A stretch of DNA of 31,762 nt, taken from Gnetum montanum. Taxonomy: Eukaryota; Streptophyta; Gnetopsida; Gnetales; Gnetaceae. The translations under genes and the position numbers were made by a program. The stretch lies in contig MNCI01026517.1 of assembly GCA_015680685.1 (NCBI GenBank), positions 5,750 through 37,511 on the forward strand, in the 5' to 3' direction. Position 1 is the first letter of the stretch, and every line of letters begins with the position of its first letter. Below the pieces are notes generated by a model that saw nothing but the letters and a program-made list of their open reading frames with translations, had not been told where the DNA came from and did no database searches. Positions 19,381 to 28,655 of this stretch are shown here, one piece after another.

Positions 19381-20640
19381 TTGCTAAGAAACATGAAACA
19401 ACACCTATTAGCTCATTCTGCCCTCTGTCTATTGGCAGGAGCAAGCCCGATGGATTGTTGGTGTTTATCCACACCCTTGATCATCGATGGACCGTATGGA
19501 AAAATCACAAGAGAAATCGACATAAACTCCATCAGCTTAAGTACATCAACGGAAGACATACTCGTAGCCTCAACACAAAAAATGCTAAATAGCTACAAGG
19601 GCATGACAAGATCTCTCGACATAGAAGCTGATAGTAACACTGAAGACCCGCTCACTGAAACCCCCATCGTTATGCCTTATGGTGAAACCAAAATATTAAA
19701 ATTGAGTACATTATTGCAACCTCAACTGGCCAAAGACATAGAAGACATGCTTCGAAACAACATGAAAGCATTCGCTTGGTCATACACGGACATGCCCGGA
19801 TTAGACCCTTGAATCGTCCAGCACAATATTATCCTTGATCCAAAATTAAGGCCAGTAAAACAAAAGGCACGAAAGGTTAAACCTAAGGTAGCGTTGGTAG
19901 TTCACAATGAGATCACCAAGCTTTATCAGGCAGGTTTCATTCGGGCTATCGATTACACCGATTGGGTATCAAACATGGTCATTGTCCCGAAAAAGAACGG
20001 AAGTATTCGCTTATGCATTGACTTCCGAAATCTAAATATTGCGACCATAAAAGATGATTTTCCTCTACCCAGCATTGATCAACTTGTTAACTCGACCACT
20101 GGGCATGCCCTATTATCTTTTATGGATGGCTTCTCAGGATACAGCCAGATACACATTAACCCGGAGCACCAGCTCCAGACTACCTTTATGACACCATGGG
20201 GATCCTTTTGTTACACAATGATGCCCTTCAGTCTCAAGAATGCTGGGGCCACATATCAAAGGGCGATGACATTTACTTTTAGTGATTACATGCTGCACTC
20301 ACTCAACGACTATGTGGATGATATCATTGTTAAATCAAAGACATCAGAACAACACGTATAAGATCTTAACTTAGTACTAAAGTGTTGTTTAAAATATGAA
20401 TTGAGACTTAACCCAAAGAAATGTGTCTTTGGAGTCAAAACAGAAAAAATTCTTGGATTCATAGCCTCGGAAAAAGGGATACAAGTAGACCCCGATAAAG
20501 TTAGGGCCATAACAAACCTAAAACCACCTAGCAACCTTACCGAACTCCGAGGTCTACAAGGTAGATTACAATTTATCAGGCGTTTGATAGAGAAACTAAC
20601 GGACAAGTTGAAACCTATGAACCACTTGCTACGCAAGAAT
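19381..20640 (+). pseudogene. pol: Reverse transcriptase of element B
   Basis: First domain of a pol frame that stays in register from 19381 to 22926. After about 150 linker residues the RT begins (KLYQAGFIRAI, PKKNGSIRLCIDFRNLN at about 19990-20030). It carries the first catalytic Asp in LLSFMDGFSGYSQI (about 20113-20154), TPWGSFCYTMMPF, and the YVDDIIVKS box (about 20311-20337) with both catalytic Asp present. The thumb/connection (RLNPKKCVFGV, GFIASEKGIQVDPDK) follows. Stops: TGA 19810 and TAA 20359. A pyrimidine-rich tract ending in CAG at 19436-19438 would be a suitable 3' splice site if gag-pro and pol are joined by splicing. Confidence 0.88.
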
Positions 20641-21063
20641 GTCCATTTTGAATGGACTCCACAGTGCCAGGAAGCATTTGACAATATCAAAACAGCACTT
20701 GTTCAACTACCCACAGTATATCCACCTCAAAATTATAAACCATTTTACATCTACCTTGCCACTTCAGACTCGTCAATCACGTTCATGCTTTGCCAAAAAC
20801 GAGATGATGGGACCAAAGTCCCTATCTATTACTTAAGCCATGCATTAGTAGCCCATGAGAAGAAGTATAACAGGGTGGAGTGGTCATGTTTAGCTCTTAC
20901 CTTTTCCTCAAAGAAATGGCGACATTACCTCTTCCATAACCAAGTCAACGTAATCTGCAAGGATAATGTGCTCAGAGCCATCACAAGAAACATTTATGAG
21001 TTAAGTAGAATAGCCCGTTGGAAAGCCATGATAGCCAAGTTTGACCTACACTACATAGCGTAA
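20641..21063 (+). pseudogene. pol: First RNase H of element B (catalytically degenerate)
   Basis: This is the original Ty3/gypsy RNase H following RT: WTPQCQEAFDNIK, then FYIYLATSDSSITFML where active enzymes have an Asp in YTDAS, then PIYYLSHAL and KKYNRVEWSCLALTF. The first catalytic Asp is absent, as is usual in the Tat lineage, where a second RNase H takes over. It ends at TAA 21061, read through in the same frame by the next domain. Confidence 0.8.
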
Positions 21064-21087
21064 GCATTAGTTAAGGGTCAAGCCATA

Positions 21088-21483
21088 GTGAATCAAATGA
21101 TCACATCACCAATGCATGATCAAGCAACGATAGAACCTGAGTTCCCTGATGAAAATGTAAGTGCAATAGACATAGTGCTCAATGACTACAATGCCATCTT
21201 GAACTTTGATGGGGCATCCACCTCTCGAGGGGGAAGTATTGCCGCCGTCATCACCTATCCCTCCGGGGAGATCCAACCCTTTGCTTATCGTTTCGACTTT
21301 CATTGTACCAATAACGTAGCAGAGTATGAAGGTCTCCTTAGAGGTCTAATGGCAGCACTAGCTTCAAACATCACACAACTAGTGATCTGAGGAGACTCAC
21401 AACTAGTTTTGAACCAAGTCACAGATGTTTACACATGCAAAGCGTAACATTTACAACCATACTATGACTTAGCCGAACACTTA
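21088..21483 (+). pseudogene. pol: Second, archaeal-like RNase H of element B
   Basis: The active-site pattern is intact: Asp in LNFDGASTSRGG (about 21199-21234), Glu in NNVAEYEGLLRGL (about 21310-21348) and Asp in GDSQLVLNQV (about 21391-21420). This domain would degrade the RNA strand of the hybrid after reverse transcription. Its presence between RNase H and integrase defines Tat-type elements. TGA 21388 and TAA 21445 interrupt it, consistent with CGA and CAA precursors. Confidence 0.82.
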
Positions 21484-22926
21484 ATGAGGCAATTCGAAAA
21501 CATGGACGTACAACATGTCTCCAAAAACGAGAATACCATCGCACATGTCCTAGCCATGCTAGCGCTAAACATATTACCTGACATGTTCCATACATTGCCA
21601 AGCTTCATAATCAGTTGTGCGAAACCGATAACCGATACACTCGATACATTACCAATTGCATCTGTTAGCACAACACACGCGGTAGAATGGTATGATGACA
21701 TAAAAGAGTACCTTCTACACGGTGAAACACCACGACATCTAATGAATGCAAAAAAAGATGTGGTACGAAAGCATTCTTGGCAATATGCACTGGTAGGAGA
21801 CACATTGTGTCGTCGATCCTACGAAGGCATACTGCTAACATGCGTTAGTAGCACCGATGCCCAAACCATCATTGAGCAAGTACATGACAGACTATGCGGA
21901 GGACATATAGCACCTAAAGCAATGGCAACGAAAATAAGACGCCTAGGCTATTATTGGCCACACATGGAGTATGACTGTCTCTCCAAGGCTAAAACATGTA
22001 GTACCTGTCAAAAACATAGTAATCTGATTCATGTCTCACCAAATGAGTTGCATACAGTGCAAATCGCATGGTCCTTTCAAAAGTGGGGGTTGGACCTTAT
22101 CGGACCAATAACACCCTCATCTTCTATAGGGCATAGCTTCATCATAATCACAACAGAGTATTTCATGAAGTGGGTAGAAGCTGTTCCCCTTCGAAAACCC
22201 ACATCTAAACACATATGAAACTTCATTTTTGAAAACATTGTGACCCGTTTTGGCATCCCCATGACCATCATCGCTGATAACGGGCCGCAATTCAGCAATG
22301 CTGAAACCAAAACTTTCTGTGAAAGTCTAGGGATCAGAAACTCATTTTCATCCCCTTACTACCCTCAAAGAAATGGGCAAGTAGAGGCCACAAATAAAAC
22401 CATTATCATAGTACTCAAAAAGATGCTTACCCAAAGCAAGAAAAGATGGCACGAGCAGCTGGTATACGCACTGTGGGCATATCGCACTACGCATCAAACT
22501 TCAACAGGTAAAATACCATATAGCCTAGTTTATGGTTCAGAAGCTGTTTTACCCTTGGAATTACAGGTACCATCTTTAAGGATCACACTTTCTAGACTCC
22601 TCAATGAAGGGCAAAATAATTACCTACACATCATTAACCTAGACTCAGTGGAGGAGGAATGCATACGTGCACTCGATCAGATCGAATGGTACCAAAAACG
22701 ATAATGACAATGCCATTGGCACGATGTTCATAAGCGTCCAATCAAGGAAGGTGACCTTGTACTTAAGGCTATTCGGGTACACTCGGAAAAATTCTTAGCA
22801 AACTAGAAAGGGCCCTACTTGGTCACCAAAGCATACGGCAATGGAGCATTCAAGTTAGCTGACATGGAAGGAAATGAGCTTGCAAATCTGACCAATCACT
22901 TGTTCTTGAAACTGTTCCACGTTTGA
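21484..22926 (+). pseudogene. int: Integrase of element B
   Basis: An HHCC zinc-binding domain (HDRLCGGHIAPKAM then CSTCQKH, about 21870-22017) is followed by the DDE core: WGLDLIGPI (about 22087-22113), IIADNGPQFS (about 22270-22299) and YYPQRNGQVEATNK (about 22360-22401). The C-terminus has a GPY/F module (KGPYLVTKAYGNGAFKL, about 22807-22857) and ends at TGA 22924 with no chromodomain. In-frame stops are TGA 22216, TAA 22702, TGA 22705 and TAG 22804. Catalytic residues survive, but a full product is impossible. Confidence 0.87.
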
Positions 22927-22934
22927 ACATAGAT

Positions 22935-23425
22935 TCAAGTATGTGCTCGTCCTGGCATCATGAAGGTAAACTGATACCACAACTCATCCTGGCATCATAA
23001 CGGTAAACTGATACCACAGCTCGTCCTGGCATCATGACAGTAAACTGATACCACAGCTCGTCCTGGCATCATGATAGTAAACTGATACCACAGCTCGTCC
23101 TAGCATCATGATGGTAAACTGATACCACAGCTCGTCCTAGCATCATGATGGTAAACTGATACCACAACTCATCCTGGCATCATAACGGTAAACTGATACC
23201 ACAGCTCGTCCCAGCATCATGATGGTAAACTGATACCACAGCTCGTCCTAGAATCACGACAGTAAACTGATACCACAGCACAGTCTTGGCATCATGACTT
23301 AAAACTGATACCAAAGCTCGTCCTGGAATCATGACGATAAACTGGTACCACAGTGTGTCCACAAAGACAATAAATTAGCACCCGTCCGACACGACAATAA
23401 ACTACCACAGTTGCATTCACCAGAG
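22935..23425. repeat. 37-bp tandem array in the element B 3' untranslated region
   Basis: About eleven units of 37 bp, beginning CTCGTCCTGGCATCATGAC and containing GTAAACTGATACCACAG, start right after the integrase stop codon. The last two units are degraded. The sub-motif ATGACGGTAAACT resembles ATGACGTTAAACT in the array at 13495-13600. Confidence 0.88.
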
Positions 23426-23734
23426 TCCGCTAAGACTATAAACTGGTTTGCCTCTTCACGGTCCACTAAGACTAGAAAATGGCAATGCACCGTCCGCCAC
23501 CATGCTAAATGGGAAATGTCCAACGGGTCATGACAATCCCTTGGTCAGTTCCCAATCCCCACAATCTCCATTTCCCTATCCAGCTACAAATTTCACTTCC
23601 CCAATCCTAGGTACTACTGAACACAGTATGATGATGTCTAGCCAGGTGCCAACGGATAACATTTCTACCAAGTTGCTTGTGGTGTTTTGCACTTCTTTGT
23701 CGACGCTTCTCAGGTTGATTCCTACAAGCGTCAA
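23426..23734. other. Element B 3' untranslated region
   Basis: Non-coding sequence between the 37-bp array and the polypurine tract. I see no further repeat or reliable reading frame in it. Confidence 0.5.
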
Positions 23735-23748
23735 CAAAGAGGGGCCAA
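23735..23748 (+). promoter_or_regulatory. Polypurine tract of element B
   Basis: The purine-rich ACAAAGAGGGGCCAA segment abuts the TG that starts the 3' LTR at 23749. Confidence 0.7.
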
Positions 23749-25104
23749 TGAAATACACAAAATTCTGAGCTTAGTACTTTTCCAACAAGAATCAAGCTAA
23801 GTCATGATGCTCCCCAGCATGACTAAAGCTTGAGGGACCCACAGACAACTTCAAAGCAGAGTCAAACTCAACGAGGAGCAGTTCCTTGGGACCCATCGAC
23901 GACCATGACAACATCTGCTATCAAACATTGCAACTTCAGAGATCAAGATACTTAGTCTTCACTAAGTATACATTCTCAGCATATACACCCAAGTATTCAT
24001 TCTTAGTGTATACGCCCAATGTATACGTCCAACAGGAACAGCATATACGCCCAACGTATACGCCCAACATTTTCAGCGTATACGCCCAACATTCTTAGCA
24101 TATACGCCCAACATTCTCAGCGTATACGCCCGACATTCCCAGCGTATACGCTCGGTGTATGCGCCCAGCATATATGCCCAGCGTGCATGCTTCACATATA
24201 CACTCAGCATGTATAACTGGCGTATATGCCTAGCACGCAATCCCTGAAGACGGCATGAAAATAGGACTTCAGAGCAAGATTTGGTACAAGGCACCAACTC
24301 ATGCGAACAGAGCAATCATTATGTGTTGACATCATGCATTTTGGGGTCCATACGCTGAGCATGTACATCCTGCATGCTCAGCGTGTACGCCCAGGGTATA
24401 CGCCTAGTAGATGCAGCACATTGTACACTTGTAACATTTCATTCTTTTGCACCCAGTCAACGTGCCACGTGTCACCCAACCCGAGTTTAACAACTAAACC
24501 TGTATAAAACCCCCAATTTTTCATTAGATCGAGGTTGGCAATTTTTGAGCAAACCAGAGACAAAGAGAAATAAAGACGCTGAGAGAACAGAGCAGAAACC
24601 TTGTACGCTGGACCATACCCTACACGTTGAGCATACATCTTTTATGCTGTGCCTGCAGTTGAACCCAGCACACAGTCATCCCTGCATCCACCGGGGCTAT
24701 TCGTCTGCCTTGTGTCAGAGTCACAACTACGTTAGACCGGTCCATTGTAACTCTCATCTCGCAATAATATTGCTACATTTCTTTGCTAAAATCAGTTACA
24801 ATTTCTCATTAATCGTTGCATGTTTATTGTTTATGCTCTTGTACATTTACGCTCTGTTTACATCAGCTAAGCCATTTACGCTTTGTTTTACATCAGTTAT
24901 GTTATTTACATATAACCCAACGTATAGCATATCGGTGTACGTTCGGGGAAATCCTTGCCTGATCCACGTGCGGACCACTCAAGGTACTCTGCCTTCGTTA
25001 ATTCCAGCTTGCCCTCAAGCGAAGGTAGGATCTTCTATGCTTGTTCGAGGATCTCTTGGTCTATGTTTCGTTCCAGCCGAAGATCGACGATTTTGGACGG
25101 TACA
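23749..25104 (+). mobile_element. Element B 3' LTR
   Basis: This 1356-bp LTR starts TGAAATACAC and ends GGACGGTACA. It is colinear with 8002-9341, with many transitions. It contains the TATACGC array (23965-24235), G-box 24466 and TATAAAA 24503. A reading frame at 24545-25180 that runs from this LTR into the family A protease is fortuitous. Confidence 0.92.
23965..24235. repeat. TATACGC tandem array in the 3' LTR U3
   Basis: Counterpart of 8218-8460. Many units keep the unmutated GCGTATACGCCCAACATTCT form, which makes the palindrome clearer here than in the 5' LTR. Confidence 0.85.
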
Positions 25105-25109
25105 CTACC
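25105..25109. repeat. Target-site duplication of element B, right copy
   Basis: CTACC, identical to 7997-8001, directly after the LTR end TACA. The family A protease resumes at 25110 with TAGCTGACTTT. Confidence 0.92.
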
Positions 25110-25645
25110 TAGCTGACTTTCTGGTGATCGAAGTGAACAACAATGAAGGTGACTTCTCAATTATAATGGGAAGGGCCTAGCTAAGTACAGTAGACGCATG
25201 CCTTAGGATCCACGATCTTTCCTTGAAAATCTCTAAGGTAAACATATGTGGAAAGATCGAGAAGAGGAAAGTTCCATGCATCACATACAGTGATTCATCA
25301 AGTGATGACATGGAGGGATGCTCATCTCCTCCATGTAACAAGTGTGCCCTTGAAACTTTGCAACAAAGATGCCTGCATGTAGCAACCACACAGCCAGTAA
25401 TAGACATCCCATAGTTAACAGCTACTCGTAAGAGCAGACAAATATGCATGGAAAGAACTAAGAAAACTCATGCTAACAATAAAAGCATATATACATTGGA
25501 ACATGAGCATCACCAACTTCCACCCCTGAATCTAAGATCATCAATTGGGAGAAGTTCGACACTTCTTAGAAATTCAAGTAGACGCTCACTATTTCGGATC
25601 TCTCCCTTACAACTCAGTCATGGGGGAGATGGCCACCTATGCTAA
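25110..25645 (+). pseudogene. pro: Protease of family A copy 2, 3' half
   Basis: It continues the protease broken at 8001. FLVIEVNNNEGDF and SIIMGRA (about 25120-25177) are followed by TAG at 25178 where copies 1 and 3 have TGG. A further TAG lies near 25412, where copy 1 has TGG. The C-terminal tail runs to TAA/TGA-bounded 25645 and matches copy 1 to 2176. No function remains. Confidence 0.85.
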
Positions 25646-27131
25646 CCATATGGGGCCCTCAGTTCTTTTTCAATTTTTGTTTTACACATTTTTGTTTTAC
25701 AAATTTCTTTAACTTTTCTAATTTTTGTTTTACAACATCGTTATACTTTTCCATTTTTTGTGTGAGTGTGTGTGTGTATCCACCCTGTAAGTTTGTCCCA
25801 TAATAAGTGTTCAGATTGATGGTATGAACTATTTTCATATTGATTGCTAATGTTTAGTTTTTACCTTCAAGTTACAATGTTGATACTAAGGTATGTTTCT
25901 TTTGATATAGCAGGCAATGAGATCACTTCATCCATTCATCCACCAATTTCTATGGTTTCTATTGGCTTGGAAATGTACAGTCCCCTTCTAATAAGAACTT
26001 TAATGAATCGGTGATTAGGTATTTCTCAAACTAAGCAAGGACTCAAGGATTGCAAAGGGTGTGACTTCAAGGGAACTTGATGCTTTTGTGTTGGTCATTC
26101 TCTTGGGTGCTTATATGTTTCTTCTTAAGTTTTCATACCGTTCCAATGTTCCCCAATTATCGGAAGCTGAGACAATAAAAATAAGAAGTCTTTGCATGGT
26201 GTGGTTCTCACACATAAAAACACAAAACAACAACAAAACAAACAAACAAAGTGAGAATTCAAAGCACACCCCTTAGACAAAATAAAATTTTGGCTACAAG
26301 CACTGGTTATGGAACCAAAAGCGTTCCCTCTAACTAAGGCACTTCTCGCTTCCCATTCACTCCTTTGTTTCGCTGGAATGGTGGTGGCTCTTTGAAGATG
26401 CATCCTCATTATCCATGTGGATGGTTTAACCGAATGCATTGATGCGAAGTCACTAGAAGTGGTTGGTTTGAGGCCGGAGTTGGAATGAGATTTGCCAAGT
26501 CATATTAATTATAAACCACACAAGGGGCTGTACACCACCTTGTTCTTGGGATTCCATTCCTTTTCTTTTCTTTCCACCCTTTTCTCTCATTATTCACCTC
26601 ATTTCCGGTTGTATCATTAGTGTATATATTTTGGTTGTTGCATTGTTTTCTTTTCGGTAAACTCTAGCGGTTAAGACTTTAACTCTTGTTCCAAAAGACA
26701 TTCCCAAAGCCTACGGACTCTTTGAATGTGGGTTTGTCAGGGCATTAACGGCATGAGCCTACTTTGGGGAGGACCCACTTACCTTCCTATTTGGAGCATT
26801 ACTTAACTTCTTTTCCTTAACATTCTTGCAATTAATTATTATTTTGTTCATTCCCATCTTGACATCGATTTCACTGATCTTTTCAGTTGTCCCTTTTTAT
26901 CTATCTTTCTTACTCCTTTCCCTTCTTCATTCCAACACTACCGGAGGTTTGCGATTAGTCATGGGGGTATGAGGCCCACTTTTTTCGATTTTCTCCTAGC
27001 CTTGAAATTTTTTGATTTTCTGCCTAACCCCTACACCTTCGGTAGTCATCATTACGACATCTCCCGATTCATATTAGCCATACCACAACCTAGCCAATGA
27101 ACCTACACTGAAGCAAGGTATTAATTACTTA
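25646..27131 (+). other. Family A tail of copy 2
   Basis: Colinear with 2177-3691 of copy 1: T-rich tract, TG microsatellite near 25760-25780, and a short hydrophobic frame at 26061-26276 (GTG start, membrane-like VLVILLGAYMFLL). No recognisable gene. Confidence 0.75.
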
Positions 27132-27413
27132 ATGATTCATTTACACTTACTAATATATGATTGTGTTGTGTGTGCAGATGGTGATCATGCAAACAACAGA
27201 TTGGATCTGGAGCTGGAGCAAAACACCTGGAATGAAGTAACGCTGAAGCAGCTATACAAGGAGCAAGATCGATGGCGTGCTTATGGATGGACAACAAAAG
27301 GCGCAATCTTGGCGTTGGTAGCAGCAACACTTCTTTCTATCTTTCTCTTTCTCTCAAGCTACCAACAAAGGCCTGATGTCATTGTAATAAGGTGTTTACC
27401 CTTGTTGTCATGA
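27132..27413 (+). CDS. Small predicted membrane protein, copy 2 (open)
   Basis: An uninterrupted frame of 93 codons. About 25 residues precede a TGTGTGCAG splice-acceptor-like site ending at about 27177, followed by DGDHANNRLDLELEQ, an aromatic-basic stretch and one membrane segment (AILALVAATLLSIFLFL), then a short tail ending near VIVIR. Between copies 1 and 2 I count roughly seven silent and nine replacement changes plus one nonsense change over the conserved 220 bp, so recent purifying selection is not evident. It could be the last exon of an envelope-like gene; identity unknown. Confidence 0.45.
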   Translation: MIHLHLLIYDCVVCADGDHANNRLDLELEQNTWNEVTLKQLYKEQDRWRAYGWTTKGAILALVAATLLSIFLFLSSYQQRPDVIVIRCLPLLS

Positions 27414-27551
27414 ACACCAGTTTTGTCAAGTCTTGTAATAATGATCAGTTCACATGTCATCCCATTAGTTCCATTCCCCTCAATAATTCCATACCTTCCC
27501 GATATTATTGTAAGGAACTCGAGGACGAGTTTTCATTCAGTCATGGGGGTA

Positions 27552-28518
27552 TGATGAGATGCGATTTGCACAAGCCGCGATATTGCATACGCGATATCAT
27601 GGCCGCCACGATATTGTGTCTTCCCCTATGATATCGTGTCTGCGATATCGCGGTCCACCGTCAAATCTATAAATAAGAGGGGACACTCCCCTCATTTGCA
27701 TATAGAGTTAGAAGTAGCGAAGCTCTGGTGGATTGATCACCCTAGAGATAGAATATTTTCCATGTGCTCGCAATAGGAGTCCCCCAAGTGAACGGCTCTT
27801 CATTCGAGCAACTTTGTACCTAAACGCAAGTTGTGTACGGCAATAAAGACGAACTTTGTGGATAAACCTTGTAGTACATGGATAGGTTTATTTAATGTTA
27901 ATTATTGCTTTCCTATTAGCACGGCATGAGTACGAATTGGTTACGAACATTGACGAATGTGTACGGCTAACCAAGGAATCGGCTACTCATCGTGATTAGA
28001 TTCTCTCACCCTTATCTCCTAGAACGTGGGGTAAGTACGACTTGGCTACAAGCACCTACGGGTGTGTACGGTCAGTCAAGGAATCAACTGCTTATCACAC
28101 TTAGGCTAGTTAAGTGCCTCAGTATGACCACTTCGAGCATGTGCGTTATGTGTGGTAATCCCAGTAACGATTAGCGTTCGGTAGCCACAGTTGCACAGTT
28201 CAGGGTGTGTACGGTAAGTGGGAATGGATGTTGATGCTAGTTAATTTAGACTTAGGTCCTTAGTTAGAGTTAGTTAGTTTCTTCAACCCTTCACCCTTTA
28301 GCATAGGAGATAAACCTGAAAAGACCAAAAAAATCATATACCTCAGACTTACTTAACCATACACCATGACAACAACAAGTAAGTTTGGGAAGACAACGAA
28401 TGATTAACCCCAAGTTTTCCATGGGGCGTTTAGGCATTTAGCCTGCGGAGTTCAACCGGATCGCACATGCTACGCTCGTTTCGTATGGTTGAGTGTAGGG
28501 GTATCTTGCCACTCATCA
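27552..28518 (+). mobile_element. Family A LTR shared by copies 2 and 3
   Basis: 967 bp, TGATGAG...CTCATCA, with polypurine tract 27541-27551 before and primer-binding site after. TATA at 27668 and AATAAA at 27842. The GATATC cluster (about 27579-27655) includes TGCGATATCGCGG and is one unit longer than in 4112-5059. Confidence 0.88.
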
Positions 28519-28537
28519 TAGGCGCCGTTGCCGGGGA
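28519..28537 (+). promoter_or_regulatory. Primer-binding site of family A copy 3 (tRNA-Asp)
   Basis: TAGGCGCCGTTGCCGGGGA directly after the LTR. GGCGCCGTTGCCGGG matches the complement of the plant tRNA-Asp 3' end, with A where T is expected at the first position. Confidence 0.8.
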
Positions 28538-28655
28538 CTAAGTGTTTGTATGCCAATTAGAACATTAGGAAATCTTTCACATCCTTGTGAGCCTTAATGA
28601 ACCTTCGGGTTAATCAAAGAAAAATTATATACGGTAACTTCGCACACCAATAAAA

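Larger units (their letters stand above)
8002..25104 (+). mobile_element. Element B: 17.1 kb Tat/Ogre-type Ty3/gypsy retrotransposon carrying an antisense gene
   Basis: It is bounded by LTRs of 1340 and 1356 bp that start TG and end CA, with a perfect 5-bp target duplication. The order is LTR, primer-binding site, gag-pro, antisense gene, RT-RNase H-second RNase H-integrase, tandem array, polypurine tract, LTR. Protease before RT, integrase last and no chromodomain place it in Ty3/gypsy. The second, archaeal-like RNase H after the first is the signature of the Tat lineage. Large size and a long gap between protease and RT recall Ogre elements, in which that gap is spliced out. LTR divergence (about a dozen differences, nearly all transitions, in the first 150 aligned bases by hand count) shows an old insertion. 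Confidence 0.92.
4112..28518 (+). mobile_element. Family A retrotransposon copy 2, complete but split by element B
   Basis: It runs from LTR 4112-5059 to LTR 27552-28518. After removal of element B and one copy of the target duplication, the internal region is about 5.4 kb: leader, gag, protease, tail, polypurine tract. No 5-bp duplication can be assigned to its own ends, because each LTR runs directly into the next element body. This fits a tandem array made by recombination between LTRs. Confidence 0.85.

Noticed and set aside
23448-23768. 106-residue frame before the 3' LTR
   Set aside because: Low-complexity product, crosses the polypurine tract and LTR start, and has no recognisable domain.
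24019-24216. Open frames rich in YAQHSQRIRPTF-type repeats in the LTR
   Set aside because: They are translations of the TATACGC tandem array. All frames stay open there because the unit lacks stops.
24545-25180. 211-residue open frame across the right LTR border
   Set aside because: It starts in the element B 3' LTR and ends in the family A protease. It exists only because of this insertion and most of its length is non-coding LTR.
27132-27413. Claim of an active envelope protein
   Set aside because: Only one membrane segment and about 90 residues are seen, with no fusion peptide or receptor-binding part, and copy 1 has a stop. Only an env-like position can be supported.
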